Assembly: GCA_902583715.1 (NCBI GenBank)
Contig: CACHXC010000008.1
Coordinates: 1-52,351, forward strand
Direction: 5' to 3'
Length of the DNA: 52,351 nucleotides
Origin: an uncultured SAR116 cluster alpha proteobacterium
Lineage (GTDB): Bacteria > Pseudomonadota > Alphaproteobacteria > Puniceispirillales > Puniceispirillaceae
Positions within the stretch are counted from its first letter, which is position 1. The number at the start of each line of letters is the position of its first letter. Below are positions 34,639 through 43,697 of this stretch, piece by piece. Below the pieces are notes generated by a model. The model saw only the letters and a program-made list of their open reading frames with translations, had not been told where the DNA came from and did not search any database. The position numbers and the translations under genes were made by a program.

Positions 34639-35049
34639 TTAGTCCTCGCTACTGTCTGAGGTGTCATCTTTTTCCGCAAGTGCGTCGGCATCAGCTTGAT
34701 CGCGCTGGCCGCGAGATGACCGTTCTGTTTTAGCCTGCATCATGATTGATGGACCCTCTTCAACCTCTTCGATACTCAGGTTTAAAAACCGTAAAACATC
34801 TTCGCTCAGCCCCATGATGCGTTCATATTCACGCAACGCTTCAGGTCCGGTCTCAAGATTGAACATCACGTAATGGCCTTTCCGATTCTTTTTGATCCGA
34901 TAGGCAAGGCTCCGAAGTCCCCAGTATTCGCGTTTCTTAATCGAACCGCCAGCAGATGTGATGATTTCAGCAAATTCATCTGCCATGGCTTCAACTTGGG
35001 CAGATGTGATGTCTTGGCGTGCAATAAACACGCTCTCATACAAGCGCAT
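34639..35049 (-). CDS. rpsF: 30S ribosomal protein S6
   Basis: Platform protein that dimerises with S18. Starts MRLYESVFIARQDIT, with AYRIKKNRKGHYVMFN in the middle. 136 aa; residues after about 105 are an acidic Asp/Glu/Ser tail, of the kind that is polyglutamylated in E. coli S6 by RimK (whether this occurs here is unknown). AAGGAG lies about 10 nt before ATG 35049. First gene of the S6-S18-L9 operon. Confidence 0.98.
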   Translation of the reverse strand: MRLYESVFIARQDITSAQVEAMADEFAEIITSAGGSIKKREYWGLRSLAYRIKKNRKGHYVMFNLETGPEALREYERIMGLSEDVLRFLNLSIEEVEEGPSIMMQAKTERSSRGQRDQADADALAEKDDTSDSSED

Positions 35050-35077
35050 GATAACTCCTTATGGCTCATTGTTGATT

Positions 35078-35132
35078 TTGATGATCTGGCTTTTTTGCCT
35101 AACCAGCATGATCAACTAACCGGATATTCCGG
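35078..35132 (-). promoter_or_regulatory. Structured leader of rpsF
   Basis: In the minus-strand leader, the arms at 35103-35115 and 35078-35089 pair as TTGAT/ATCAA, AT/AT and CTGG/CCAG, with one C-C mismatch and one bulged G. Just upstream is a second perfect hairpin, CCGGA-TAT-TCCGG (35120-35132). S6:S18 autoregulation through a leader RNA hairpin is known in other bacteria; a matching role here is inferred from position only. Confidence 0.4.
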
Positions 35133-35191
35133 CAAGGATTTAGGTCTCAGATTTATCGTCAACCAGCCTTTTGACTAATTGAATGCGACGC

Positions 35192-35219
35192 ACAATACAC
35201 ATCCATTGTGATTTTGCAA
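35192..35219 (-). promoter_or_regulatory. Possible promoter of the rpsF operon
   Basis: On the minus strand TTGCAA (35219-35214), 16-bp spacer, TATTGT (35197-35192). It would give a leader of about 135 nt containing both hairpins. Moderate match. The plus-strand fabD promoter is in the same 353-bp divergent gap. Confidence 0.3.
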
Positions 35220-35360
35220 GTCTTTCAGTCGGCTTGTGCCATTGTTGCCGCCGGGTAGACGCGTTGACCTCGGGTGCAAAAACTTGTCTTATGGGTGAAA
35301 ATTGGGAGTCGGTCAATGCACGCATTGCTTTTTTTGGCCGAGCCATTCGTCACTGTTTCT

Positions 35361-35389
35361 TTTTGCTGGCATGGGTCTGGCGCTATAAT
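35361..35389 (+). promoter_or_regulatory. Promoter of fabD with consensus -10
   Basis: Perfect TATAAT at 35384-35389; a weak -35 is TTTTGC (35361-35366, 17-bp spacer). The -10 ends only 13 bp before the fabD ATG, so the transcript would have a leader of about 7 nt or less. Confidence 0.55.
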
Positions 35390-35402
35390 TGGGTTAAAGC
35401 AT

Positions 35403-36353
35403 ATGACATCCTATGAGATCGCGTTTTTATTTCCCGGACAGGGGTCGCAGGCTGTTGGCATGGGGGTCGCCTTGGCGGCATCACACCAGCGGGCCAAACA
35501 AGTGTTTGATGAAGTGAATGACGCCTTAGGCGAAAATCTATTTAAGATCATGGCCAATGGCCCGGATGATCTCATTAGGATGACACGTAACGCGCAACCA
35601 GCATTGTTTGCGACATCGATGGCGGCGGTACGGGTGCTGGAATCAGAACTTGGCAAGCCCTTGGCAGATCAAAATGCAGTTTGTGCCGGACATTCGCTGG
35701 GCGAGTATGCGGCATTGGCGGCGGCTGGCAGTCTGCAGATTGGCGATGCGGCAAGCTTGCTCCGCCAGCGCGGTGATGCCATGCAGGAAGCGGTGCCGGT
35801 GGGTGCTGGGGCGATGGCTGCTATTCTTGGTGGCGATGAAGATCAGATCAGCGCTATCATTGCGGCATCACAAGATGCGGGTCTGGTGGAAATCGCCAAT
35901 GACAATGCGCCCGGACAGATTGTAATTAGCGGTGCCGCAGATGCCGTTGATAAGGCGATTGATGAAGCCAAAGCCGCCGGCTTGCGCCGCGCCATTAAAT
36001 TGCCAGTATCAGCGCCGTTCCATTGCGGTTTGATGGCACCAGCCGCTGCTGTCATGCGCGCGGCATTGGCGACTAGCCAAATCAGTGATGCGGTGATGCC
36101 GGTATTTTGCAATGTTACCGCCGCCGCTGAAACGGTCGCCGATAAATTGCGCGACAATTTGGTCACGCAAGTAACAGCGCGTGTGCGCTGGCGTGAATCT
36201 CTGATCGCCATGCAGGCGGCTGGGTGCCGGCGCTATGTTGAGCTTGGCACCGGGAAAGTTCTATCAGGTTTGGTTAAGCGCAGCCTAGAGGATGTCACTG
36301 TGGGAAATCTTGATGGGCCAGACGACCTGGACAGTGTGCTGGCCGCGCTATAA
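35403..36353 (+). CDS. fabD: Malonyl-CoA:ACP transacylase
   Basis: Loads malonyl groups onto ACP for fatty acid synthesis. Start MTSYEIAFLFPGQGSQAVGMG is the normal N-terminus, so the longer open frame back to 35274 is not used. Nucleophile Ser98 in GHSLGEYAALAAAG; the second catalytic His is in VSAPFHCGLMAPA. 316 aa, normal. fabG follows after 44 bp. Confidence 0.97.
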   Translation: MTSYEIAFLFPGQGSQAVGMGVALAASHQRAKQVFDEVNDALGENLFKIMANGPDDLIRMTRNAQPALFATSMAAVRVLESELGKPLADQNAVCAGHSLGEYAALAAAGSLQIGDAASLLRQRGDAMQEAVPVGAGAMAAILGGDEDQISAIIAASQDAGLVEIANDNAPGQIVISGAADAVDKAIDEAKAAGLRRAIKLPVSAPFHCGLMAPAAAVMRAALATSQISDAVMPVFCNVTAAAETVADKLRDNLVTQVTARVRWRESLIAMQAAGCRRYVELGTGKVLSGLVKRSLEDVTVGNLDGPDDLDSVLAAL

Positions 36354-36397
36354 CATAGACAATGGCGCGAGGCCGAAGTTAAAAAAGAGGAATTTTG

Positions 36398-37135
36398 ATG
36401 TTTGATCTAACCGGTAAAAACGCGCTTGTCACTGGGGCCAGTGGCGGTATTGGTGAGGCTGTGGCGCGCGCGTTGCACGCCCAAGGGGCCACTGTGGTGC
36501 TACATGGCACGCGGGCAGAAAAACTTGAAGCGCTCAAGCAACAGCTTGGCGCGCGGGCGTTTGCACTGGCGGTTGATTTGTCTGACCGCGATGCAGTGGC
36601 TGGTTTGATCAAGGCGACCACCGATCTAGCCGGGCCGATTTCCATTCTTGTCAATAACGCGGGCATCACCCGTGATGGATTGTTGATGCGGATGAAAGAT
36701 GAAGATTGGGACGCTGTGTTAGAGGTCAATATGACAGCGTTAATGGGCCTTTGCCGGGCGGCAATGCGCGGCATGATGAAAGCCAAAACCGGTCGTATCA
36801 TCTCTATTTCATCAGTTGTTGGCGTGACCGGCAATCCTGGGCAAACAAATTATGCGGCCTCCAAAGCTGGGATGATTGGCTTTAGCAAATCGCTGGCGGC
36901 TGAAGTCGCCAGCCGCGGTTTGACAGTAAATGTCGTTGCCCCCGGTTTTATCGAAACGCCGATGACGGATGTGCTAGATGAGTCGCAGAAAACAGGGCTG
37001 CTGTCGCGGGTGCCAGCCGGGCGTTTAGGGCAGGCCGATGAAATTGCTGCCGCTGTGGTGTTTCTGGCAAGTGATGAAGCATCCTATATTACCGGTGCAA
37101 CACTTCATGTGAATGGCGGTATGGCAATGCTTTGA
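36398..37135 (+). CDS. fabG: 3-oxoacyl-ACP reductase
   Basis: NADPH-dependent SDR reducing beta-ketoacyl-ACP. TGASGGIG cofactor loop, NNAGITRDGL, active-site SSVVG and YAASKAGMIGF, then VAPGFIETPMTD, all as in FabG. AGAGGAA at 36386-36392 gives good spacing to ATG 36398 (245 aa). It lies between fabD and acpP in a standard fab cluster, which separates it from generic SDRs. Confidence 0.95.
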   Translation: MFDLTGKNALVTGASGGIGEAVARALHAQGATVVLHGTRAEKLEALKQQLGARAFALAVDLSDRDAVAGLIKATTDLAGPISILVNNAGITRDGLLMRMKDEDWDAVLEVNMTALMGLCRAAMRGMMKAKTGRIISISSVVGVTGNPGQTNYAASKAGMIGFSKSLAAEVASRGLTVNVVAPGFIETPMTDVLDESQKTGLLSRVPAGRLGQADEIAAAVVFLASDEASYITGATLHVNGGMAML

Positions 37136-37159
37136 TTCCGGCACGCAAACCGGTATAAT
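37132..37159 (+). promoter_or_regulatory. Predicted promoter of acpP
   Basis: Perfect TATAAT (37154-37159) after a 16-bp spacer from TTTGAT (37132-37137), overlapping the fabG stop. Gives a leader of about 97 nt. A separate acpP promoter is common because ACP is very abundant. Confidence 0.5.
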
Positions 37160-37263
37160 GAACAAACAGGGTAGCATATCAGTAAAAACTATGTTATCTG
37201 CCGCCAACTTTGATTTATCCGGCCAGTTTCGGCCAACATCCAAGCTTCTAAGAGGGGGCAGTT

Positions 37264-37500
37264 ATGAGCGATATTGCAGATCGTGTTAAAAATATTGTTG
37301 TTGAACATTTGGGCGTTGATGCCGATAAAGTGGTCGAGGGCGCAAGTTTCATCGATGATCTTGGCGCTGATAGCTTAGATACAGTCGAACTGGTTATGGC
37401 GTTTGAAGAAGAGTTTGGCGTTGAAATCCCAGACGATGCTGCAGAACGTATCCTGACAGTGAAAGACGCGGTGTCATTCCTCGAAGAAAACGCTGGTTAA
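37264..37500 (+). CDS. acpP: Acyl carrier protein
   Basis: Carries growing acyl chains on a 4'-phosphopantetheine attached to Ser37 in [20 protein letters not shown]. 78 aa, acidic and helical, as usual. AGAGG just upstream (about 37251-37255) serves ATG 37264. It lies between fabG and fabF, with probable own promoter. Confidence 0.99.
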   Translation: MSDIADRVKNIVVEHLGVDADKVVEGASFIDDLGADSLDTVELVMAFEEEFGVEIPDDAAERILTVKDAVSFLEENAG

Positions 37501-37588
37501 TTATCGCAGTTGACCACCGCTGTGCATTGCCGTTGCGATGGTGATGCGCAGCCGCTAACTGGCCAATAATATCTCCTGGAGGGTTGCT

Positions 37589-38851
37589 TTGCGTCGAGTC
37601 GTAGTTACCGGATTAGGGATGGTTACCCCACTTGGATCGGGGGTGGACCATAATTGGTCAAAAATAACCGCTGGCAAAAGCGGTATATCCAAAATTGAAA
37701 ATTTTGATGTGTCTGACATTAGCTGTCGTATTGCTGGTCAGGTGCCGGGTGCCGACCAACCCGGCGGTCTTAACCTTGATGATTGGATTGACCCGCGTGA
37801 GCAACGCAAGCAAGACAGATTCATTCAGCTTGGTCTTGCTGCGGCATGTCAGGCGGTTGAAGATTCCGGCTGGAAGCCAGACGACCGCGAGGCACAAAAT
37901 CGCACGGGTGTGATGATTGGGTCTGGTATTGGCGGTCTTGAGTCGATTGTTGTTACCAACCAATTGATGAATGAAAAAGGGCCGCGTCGCATCAGCCCGT
38001 TTTTTATCCCGTCAGCCTTGATCAATCTTATTTCGGGTCATGTGTCGATTCGTTATGGGTTTCGCGGGCCAAACCACGCGGTTGTCACGGCCTGTTCAAC
38101 CGGCGCGCATGCCATTGGTGATGCGGCGCGGATGGTGGCGCTTGACGATGCTGATGTGATGATTGCTGGCGGTGCTGAAGCCGCTGTCTGCCGGATTGGT
38201 ATGGCTGGGTTTGCCGCCGCGCGTGCGCTGTCGACAGGCTATAATGACACACCTGAGGTGGCATCACGGCCATGGGACAAGAGGCGTGACGGGTTTGTGA
38301 TGGGCGAAGGCGCTGGTATTGTTGTTCTGGAAGAATTGGAACATGCCAAAGCACGCGGTGCAAAAATTTATGGTGAAGTCAAAGGCTATGGGATGTCTGG
38401 TGATGCGCATCATATCACTGCCCCAGCTGATGATGGCGATGGTGGATTCCGTGCCATGCAAGCCGCGATGAAGCGTGCTGGTTTAACCCCGACTGATATT
38501 GATTATGTCAATGCACACGGCACATCAACGCCGCTTGGTGATGTGATTGAGGCCAAGGCTGTGGCACGTCTGCTTGGTGATGCCATTGGCTCGGTGTCGA
38601 TTTCTTCCACCAAAAGCGCGACCGGGCATTTACTGGGGGCGGCTGGGGCCATTGAGGCCATCTATTCAATTAAAGCCGTTGAAACTGGTATGTTGCCGCC
38701 GACCCTAAATCTAATGGAACCTGAAGATGACGTGGCTGGATTTGACCTGGTGCCGCTGAAAAGCCGCCCGCGTCAAGTGCGCAACGCCATGTCTAATTCG
38801 TTTGGCTTCGGTGGCACCAACGCATCCTTGATTGTTGGTCAGGTGACCTGA
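37589..38851 (+). CDS. fabF: 3-oxoacyl-ACP synthase II
   Basis: Elongating beta-ketoacyl-ACP synthase. Cys-His-His triad: Cys169 in VTACSTGAHAIGDA, His in VNAHGTSTPLGD, His in KSATGHLLGAAGA. 420 aa. The start is TTG 37589, supported by GGAGG at 37578-37582 with 6-nt spacing and by the N-terminus RRVVVTGLGMVTPLG; no ATG fits. The stop overlaps the mltG ATG by one base (TGATG). Confidence 0.97.
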   Translation: MRRVVVTGLGMVTPLGSGVDHNWSKITAGKSGISKIENFDVSDISCRIAGQVPGADQPGGLNLDDWIDPREQRKQDRFIQLGLAAACQAVEDSGWKPDDREAQNRTGVMIGSGIGGLESIVVTNQLMNEKGPRRISPFFIPSALINLISGHVSIRYGFRGPNHAVVTACSTGAHAIGDAARMVALDDADVMIAGGAEAAVCRIGMAGFAAARALSTGYNDTPEVASRPWDKRRDGFVMGEGAGIVVLEELEHAKARGAKIYGEVKGYGMSGDAHHITAPADDGDGGFRAMQAAMKRAGLTPTDIDYVNAHGTSTPLGDVIEAKAVARLLGDAIGSVSISSTKSATGHLLGAAGAIEAIYSIKAVETGMLPPTLNLMEPEDDVAGFDLVPLKSRPRQVRNAMSNSFGFGGTNASLIVGQVT

Positions 38852-39852
38852 TGTTCGGATCTGCCGCCCGGTTGATCGCCCGGCCGGCAATTCTTTGTGG
38901 GGTGCTGGCATTTTCCATAGCGACCGCAAGCTGGTTGTGGCTGTCCACGATGCTTGACCGTCCCGGACCACATGCAAGCGACAGCGTGATTATTGTCAGT
39001 CCCGGCAGTGGACACGCGCTGTTGCGATGGGACCTGCAACGGGCTGGCGTTTTACATCAAATCTACCATTACGATGCGGCGCGGATGCTGGCCGGCGATA
39101 AATTTATGCCAAAGGCCGGAGAATTTTTGCTGCCAGCAGGGGCTAGTCTGCGCCAGGTTATGGATATTTTGCACAAGGGCAAAAGCCTGCAACGCCGGCT
39201 CACCATTGTTGAGGGACAAACTAGTGACGAAATTGTTACTGTTTTAGAGGCCATGCCCGCATTAACCGGTGCGATTAAGTCACCGGTCGATGAGGGCAGT
39301 CTCTATCCTGATACTTATTTCTATACCTACGCAACCGCGCGCCAAGATGTGATCATGCGTATGCAAGATGAAATGCAAATCACTCTAGCCGAAGCATGGG
39401 CCAACCGACAGTCTGATCTTCCCTACAAGACACCCTATGAAGCGTTAATCCTGGCCTCTATCATCGAAAAAGAAGCTGCCAGCCAAACGGACCGGCAATT
39501 GGTGGCGGCGGTACTGGTCAATCGGATGAAACGCGGTATGCGTCTACAATCAGATCCAACCGTGCGCTATGGTATTGACGTTGAGACGGACCGGCCGATC
39601 AGCAAAGCTGATTTACGGCGCAAAACGCCATGGAATACATATGTCATTACCGGTTTGCCAAAAACGCCAATTTGCAACCCCAGTTATCAATCAATAGACG
39701 CGGCATTGCACCCTGCGGTCAGTGATTTTTTATATTTTGTGTCAGATGGATTTGGCGGGTTGCTATTTGCAAAAACGCTGGACGTTCACAATAAAAATGT
39801 CAGATTATTTCGGGCGGTTGAAGCGCAAAACCCAAAAGGACCAAAACCATGA
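38851..39852 (+). CDS. mltG: Endolytic murein transglycosylase MltG
   Basis: Membrane-anchored enzyme that cuts nascent glycan strands and sets their length. One hydrophobic segment (about residues 14-34, ILCGVLAFSIATASWLWLS), a LysM-like region, then the YceG domain with catalytic Glu206 in ASIIEKEAAS and SDPTVRYG, TYVITGLPKTPICNP. 333 aa. Overlaps gmk by 4 bp (ATGA). Confidence 0.95.
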   Translation: MFGSAARLIARPAILCGVLAFSIATASWLWLSTMLDRPGPHASDSVIIVSPGSGHALLRWDLQRAGVLHQIYHYDAARMLAGDKFMPKAGEFLLPAGASLRQVMDILHKGKSLQRRLTIVEGQTSDEIVTVLEAMPALTGAIKSPVDEGSLYPDTYFYTYATARQDVIMRMQDEMQITLAEAWANRQSDLPYKTPYEALILASIIEKEAASQTDRQLVAAVLVNRMKRGMRLQSDPTVRYGIDVETDRPISKADLRRKTPWNTYVITGLPKTPICNPSYQSIDAALHPAVSDFLYFVSDGFGGLLFAKTLDVHNKNVRLFRAVEAQNPKGPKP

Positions 39853-40517
39853 AACAGGACCGTAATGCCACATTATTAGACAATGGGGAATTGGGCGGGC
39901 GGCGCGGTTTAATGCTGGTGCTGTCATCGCCGTCCGGGGCGGGCAAAACCACTATTGCCAGACGGCTTTTAGCTGAAGATGCAGGGCTTGAACTGTCGGT
40001 GTCTGCGACCACAAGGCAGCGCCGCCCGGGAGAGGTTGAGGGCAAAGATTACCATTTTGTCACGCCGTCAGATTTTCAAATCATGATCAATGAGCTGGCG
40101 CTTTTAGAATATGCCAAAGTGTTTGATAATTATTATGGCACCCCATCGGCCCCAGTTATGGCGGCGCTTGCCGAGGGGCGTGATATGCTGTTTGACATTG
40201 ATTGGCAGGGCACCCAGCAACTCGCCGACGCCAGCCGAGAGGATTTGGTTTCAGTTTTTATTTTGCCGCCCTCTACCCGCGATCTGGAACAACGGCTGTT
40301 AAAGCGGGCTCAAGACAGTGCTGATGTAGTGGCCGCGCGCATGTCAAAAGCCGCTGACGAAATCAGCCATTATCGAGAATATGACTATATTCTGGTGAAC
40401 CGTGACATTGAATTGGCGGTGGCGCAGGTGAAGGCTATTTTGCAGGCAGAAAGGCTACGTCGTGACCGTCAGGTGGGACTAACTGGGTTTGTTAAAACAT
40501 TGCGCGCTGGCTATTAA
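39849..40517 (+). CDS. gmk: Guanylate kinase
   Basis: Phosphorylates GMP to GDP. P-loop SSPSGAGKTTIARR (about 26-39), SATTRQRRPGEVEGKDYHFV (GMP-binding), FDIDWQGTQQL and the lid region. 222 aa; the first 18 residues precede the usual core start. Its end overlaps the convergent rsmA end by 4 bp. Confidence 0.97.
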   Translation: MKQDRNATLLDNGELGGRRGLMLVLSSPSGAGKTTIARRLLAEDAGLELSVSATTRQRRPGEVEGKDYHFVTPSDFQIMINELALLEYAKVFDNYYGTPSAPVMAALAEGRDMLFDIDWQGTQQLADASREDLVSVFILPPSTRDLEQRLLKRAQDSADVVAARMSKAADEISHYREYDYILVNRDIELAVAQVKAILQAERLRRDRQVGLTGFVKTLRAGY

Positions 40518-41371
40518 AACGCCGTTTTAGCAGTCGACTCATACAGATGTGCTAATTTACAAAACCCCTCAATATCAATGTCTTGCGGTCTTAATTCAGG
40601 GGCAATGCCCGCCTCCCTCAACAATTGGTCGCCGTTGATTTTCTTTAACGAACTGCGCAACATTTTTCGGCGTTGGCCAAATGCTGTGCGTGTAATAAAT
40701 TCTAGGGCTTTTTGTGAACAGGGGTAACGTGGCTGTGCCTGCGGGACAATTTGGACAACTGATGAGATGATTTTTGGGGGCGGGACAAAGGCTGACGCGG
40801 GAACATCGAACAGGATCTCAGCATCAGCTCGCCATTTGGTCAGAACGCTCAGCCGTCCATAGGCATCCGTGCCCGGTTGGGCGGTGATACGCTCAGCGAC
40901 TTCGCGCTGAAACATCAGCGTCATTGAGTCAAAGCAATTAGCTTGTGACAGCCATTGGATCAGCAATGGCGTAGCAATGTTATAGGGAAGATTGGCAATA
41001 ATACGCCGAGGGGAAGTGCCGATATCCCAAATTGGACTGGTCAGCGCATCGTCCTCGATCAATGTCAACCGTTCGCCTGCCGCCATGGATAATGATGATA
41101 ACACCGCATTGGCGCGCCGATCTTTTTCAATGGCAATGACATGTGCCGCACCTTCCAAAAGCAAGGCACGTGTCAGCCCGCCCGGACCTGGCCCTATTTC
41201 GATGGTCGTGCCTGTCAGCGGGCCGGCACTACGTACAATTTTTCGGGTCAGGTTCAAATCAAACAGGAAATTTTGTCCAAGTGATTTGCGTGCCCGCATA
41301 TCCATGCTTTCGACAAGCTGACGCAAGGGGGGCAGGGCGTCAATGCGGGCCGCTATATCGCCATCTTTCAT
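40514..41371 (-). CDS. rsmA: 16S rRNA dimethyladenosine transferase RsmA (KsgA)
   Basis: Dimethylates A1518 and A1519 of 16S rRNA during 30S maturation. KSLGQNFLFDLNLTRKIV, SAM motif IEIGPGPGGLTRALL, active-site NLPYNIATPLLI and VQREVAERITA-like FQREVAERITAQPG are all present. 285 aa. Starts one base inside the pdxA stop. The pdxA-rsmA pair is conserved in proteobacteria. Confidence 0.97.
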   Translation of the reverse strand: MKDGDIAARIDALPPLRQLVESMDMRARKSLGQNFLFDLNLTRKIVRSAGPLTGTTIEIGPGPGGLTRALLLEGAAHVIAIEKDRRANAVLSSLSMAAGERLTLIEDDALTSPIWDIGTSPRRIIANLPYNIATPLLIQWLSQANCFDSMTLMFQREVAERITAQPGTDAYGRLSVLTKWRADAEILFDVPASAFVPPPKIISSVVQIVPQAQPRYPCSQKALEFITRTAFGQRRKMLRSSLKKINGDQLLREAGIAPELRPQDIDIEGFCKLAHLYESTAKTAF

Positions 41372-42369
41372 TATGAAGCCGCCAGTGATGTGCTAGCCAT
41401 TTTGCGGGCCATAGTGATCGCGGCAATCAAGCTGTCTGGGCGTGCCGCTCCAGACCCGGCAATATCCAAACCGGTGCCATGATCAGGTGATGTGCGGATA
41501 AAATCTAGCCCCAAGGTGATATTTACACCCCCAAAAAAATCCAATGTTTTTAGTGGTATAAGCACCTGGTCATGATACATGCCCAAAACCGCATCATAGG
41601 ATTTGCGCGCCTCTTCATGAAATAATGTATCAGATGGATGGGGCCCGCTGACATTGAGCCCGCTTTGTTGTAATGCAGTGATTGCTGGTTGGATTATGTC
41701 TTGGTCTTCGCGGCCAATATTGCCGTTTTCGCCAGCGTGCGGGTTCAACCCGGTGATGGCAATACGCGGATTAGGCAGACCAAAATACTTTTTTAAGCTG
41801 GCATCTAGTAACCATGCTGCGGTGACGATTGATTGTTTTGAAATGCTGTCAGCCACAGTGTTCACCGGTATATGGATTGTGAGTGGTACAACCCGTAACA
41901 CCTCGCTGGCAAGCATCATCATTGGGCCGCCATGATCAACAGATGCCAGACTTGCAAGAAACTCGGTATGGCCGGGGTATGTAAAGCCAGCTTCATAGAG
42001 TGATGATTTCTGGATGGGGTTTGTCACCATGCCGGCGGCGACCCCACTACGGCAAAACCCCACGGCAGTGGCGATTGAATCGATTACCATTTTCCCATTT
42101 CGATGGTCTGGTGATCCAAAAACGGGCGGCACCGACCAATCAATTGGAATCACATTCAACGCTTGATCACCGCTGATAAATTGATCTGGGTGTGTGATCG
42201 TATGTATGGCGAGCGGCGTACCAAGTGTGGCGGCAATGTCTGCCAGGCGAGTGGGCGACTCAATCACGCAGATTTCGCGCTGGCCGGCATGCCATGATTT
42301 AATCGTGATTTCAGCCCCAATGCCAGCTGGTTCGCCCGGGGTCACGATCAAGGGAAGGCTGGGTGACAT
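41371..42369 (-). CDS. pdxA: 4-hydroxythreonine-4-phosphate dehydrogenase
   Basis: Oxidises 4-hydroxythreonine phosphate in pyridoxal-phosphate synthesis. TPGEPAGIGAEIT at the N-terminus, PGHTEFLASLA and HAGENGNIGREDQDII (metal His), YHDQVLIPLKTLDF and a GTGLDIAGSGAARPDSL end. 332 aa, normal. Four bases separate it from surA. Confidence 0.97.
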   Translation of the reverse strand: MSPSLPLIVTPGEPAGIGAEITIKSWHAGQREICVIESPTRLADIAATLGTPLAIHTITHPDQFISGDQALNVIPIDWSVPPVFGSPDHRNGKMVIDSIATAVGFCRSGVAAGMVTNPIQKSSLYEAGFTYPGHTEFLASLASVDHGGPMMMLASEVLRVVPLTIHIPVNTVADSISKQSIVTAAWLLDASLKKYFGLPNPRIAITGLNPHAGENGNIGREDQDIIQPAITALQQSGLNVSGPHPSDTLFHEEARKSYDAVLGMYHDQVLIPLKTLDFFGGVNITLGLDFIRTSPDHGTGLDIAGSGAARPDSLIAAITMARKMASTSLAAS

Positions 42370-42373
42370 GATA

Positions 42374-43636
42374 CTAGCGACGTTCTATCGACGCGGCGCG
42401 GCGCAACCGCAATAAATACCGTTCGCCAAGTGAACCGAATAATTTATCGACAATGGCACGTTCCACATCTGCGCGTGACGGTAAATCAATTTTTGCCTTT
42501 TCGCGTTTGCACAGCATAAACACTGCAATCCCCTCGCTAAAAGACAGTGGTGCACTGGCCACACCGGGCTGTAATTCATTCACAAGCGTTAGCATTTGTG
42601 GGGCCAGACTGCCAACAATGATATTGTCAAGACGGCCTTGCATCCTCGACCCATAGCTATCATGCAGTTTCAGCAGATCTGGACAGTTTGAGATGCCGGC
42701 TGTGTCGCGTTCGAGGCGCGCCGCCGCTTCAAGTCGATCGGCATTTGCTGCCGCGGCTGCCAGCGGGAGAAAGGCACGGGTTAGCCATATACGATCTTGA
42801 TTGGGATCGGCTTTACCATTCTTACGTTCCCCATTTTTTTGAAACAGCAAAATAGCACCATCTTGCTGTATTGGGGGGGTCACCGCACCAACATCAATCT
42901 TGGCCAGTTCGTCACTGATATTTTGTGGCAATTGACTTGTTGATAGCCAGCCAAGACGTCCCCCATTTTGGGCACTGCCGGCGACCGAATATTGTTGTGC
43001 AATAGCGTTAAAATTAGCCCCTTCGGAAACGGCTGAAAAAATTTCATTGGCAAGCTTCAGGGTGTCTTGTAGGGGGCGGCTTGGTTCAGGTACCAGAACT
43101 AGCTCGCTGACCCGGATTTGCGGTTTTGTGGCATCTTCCAGCATGCGCGCAAGTTCAGCATCAATTTTGACGTCAACATCGCTTAATTTGTTCCTGAATT
43201 TTGCCTGAATGAAACTAGCCCACGCCACATCAGTCACAAATTTTTGCTGGATAGATGCAGTGTCTAGTTTCAATGCACGCAAAACTTCAAAACCGTTTTT
43301 GTCATTTTGCTGAAATGAGCTGTCAATAAGATTGCGCGCAATGGCAAGGCTACGCGATGCAATATTGGGATCAATTTCCTGTGCGGCGGCAAGTTTTAGC
43401 TTTTCATCAATCAACATCTGCAACGCATCTGTTTCGATACGTTGTCGGTTGCTCTCATTCCGTTTTATATTGGTGACAGCGGTGAGAAAATTCACCCGCT
43501 GTGCTAAGTCATAATTGGTGATGGGTTGACCATTTACCTTTGCCACAATTTCAATAGCCGCAAATGACGGCTGTATCAAAGCGCTGATCAAAATAAGACC
43601 AAAAATGAGCGTCTGTATGAATTGTCGATAAATCAC
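42374..43636 (-). CDS. surA: Periplasmic chaperone / peptidyl-prolyl isomerase SurA
   Basis: Chaperone for outer-membrane proteins. Signal peptide: MIYRQFIQTLIFGLILISA with cleavage likely after PSFA (about residue 26). SurA N-domain with VAKVNGQPITNYDLAQRV follows. One parvulin PpiC domain (about 170-270) has AQQYSVAGSAQNGGRLGWLS. 420 aa, single clear PpiC domain, as often in alphaproteobacteria. It lies between lptG and pdxA. Confidence 0.92.
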   Translation of the reverse strand: MIYRQFIQTLIFGLILISALIQPSFAAIEIVAKVNGQPITNYDLAQRVNFLTAVTNIKRNESNRQRIETDALQMLIDEKLKLAAAQEIDPNIASRSLAIARNLIDSSFQQNDKNGFEVLRALKLDTASIQQKFVTDVAWASFIQAKFRNKLSDVDVKIDAELARMLEDATKPQIRVSELVLVPEPSRPLQDTLKLANEIFSAVSEGANFNAIAQQYSVAGSAQNGGRLGWLSTSQLPQNISDELAKIDVGAVTPPIQQDGAILLFQKNGERKNGKADPNQDRIWLTRAFLPLAAAAANADRLEAAARLERDTAGISNCPDLLKLHDSYGSRMQGRLDNIIVGSLAPQMLTLVNELQPGVASAPLSFSEGIAVFMLCKREKAKIDLPSRADVERAIVDKLFGSLGERYLLRLRRAASIERR

Positions 43637-43697
43637 CGGGCAAAAATCCTTTTTGGAACCACCATATCAGCATGGTGGGATCTGGGTAATTAATGAT

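Noticed and set aside
35274-35402. Longer FabD start
   Set aside because: The family N-terminus begins at ATG 35403 and the promoter -10 lies inside the longer frame.
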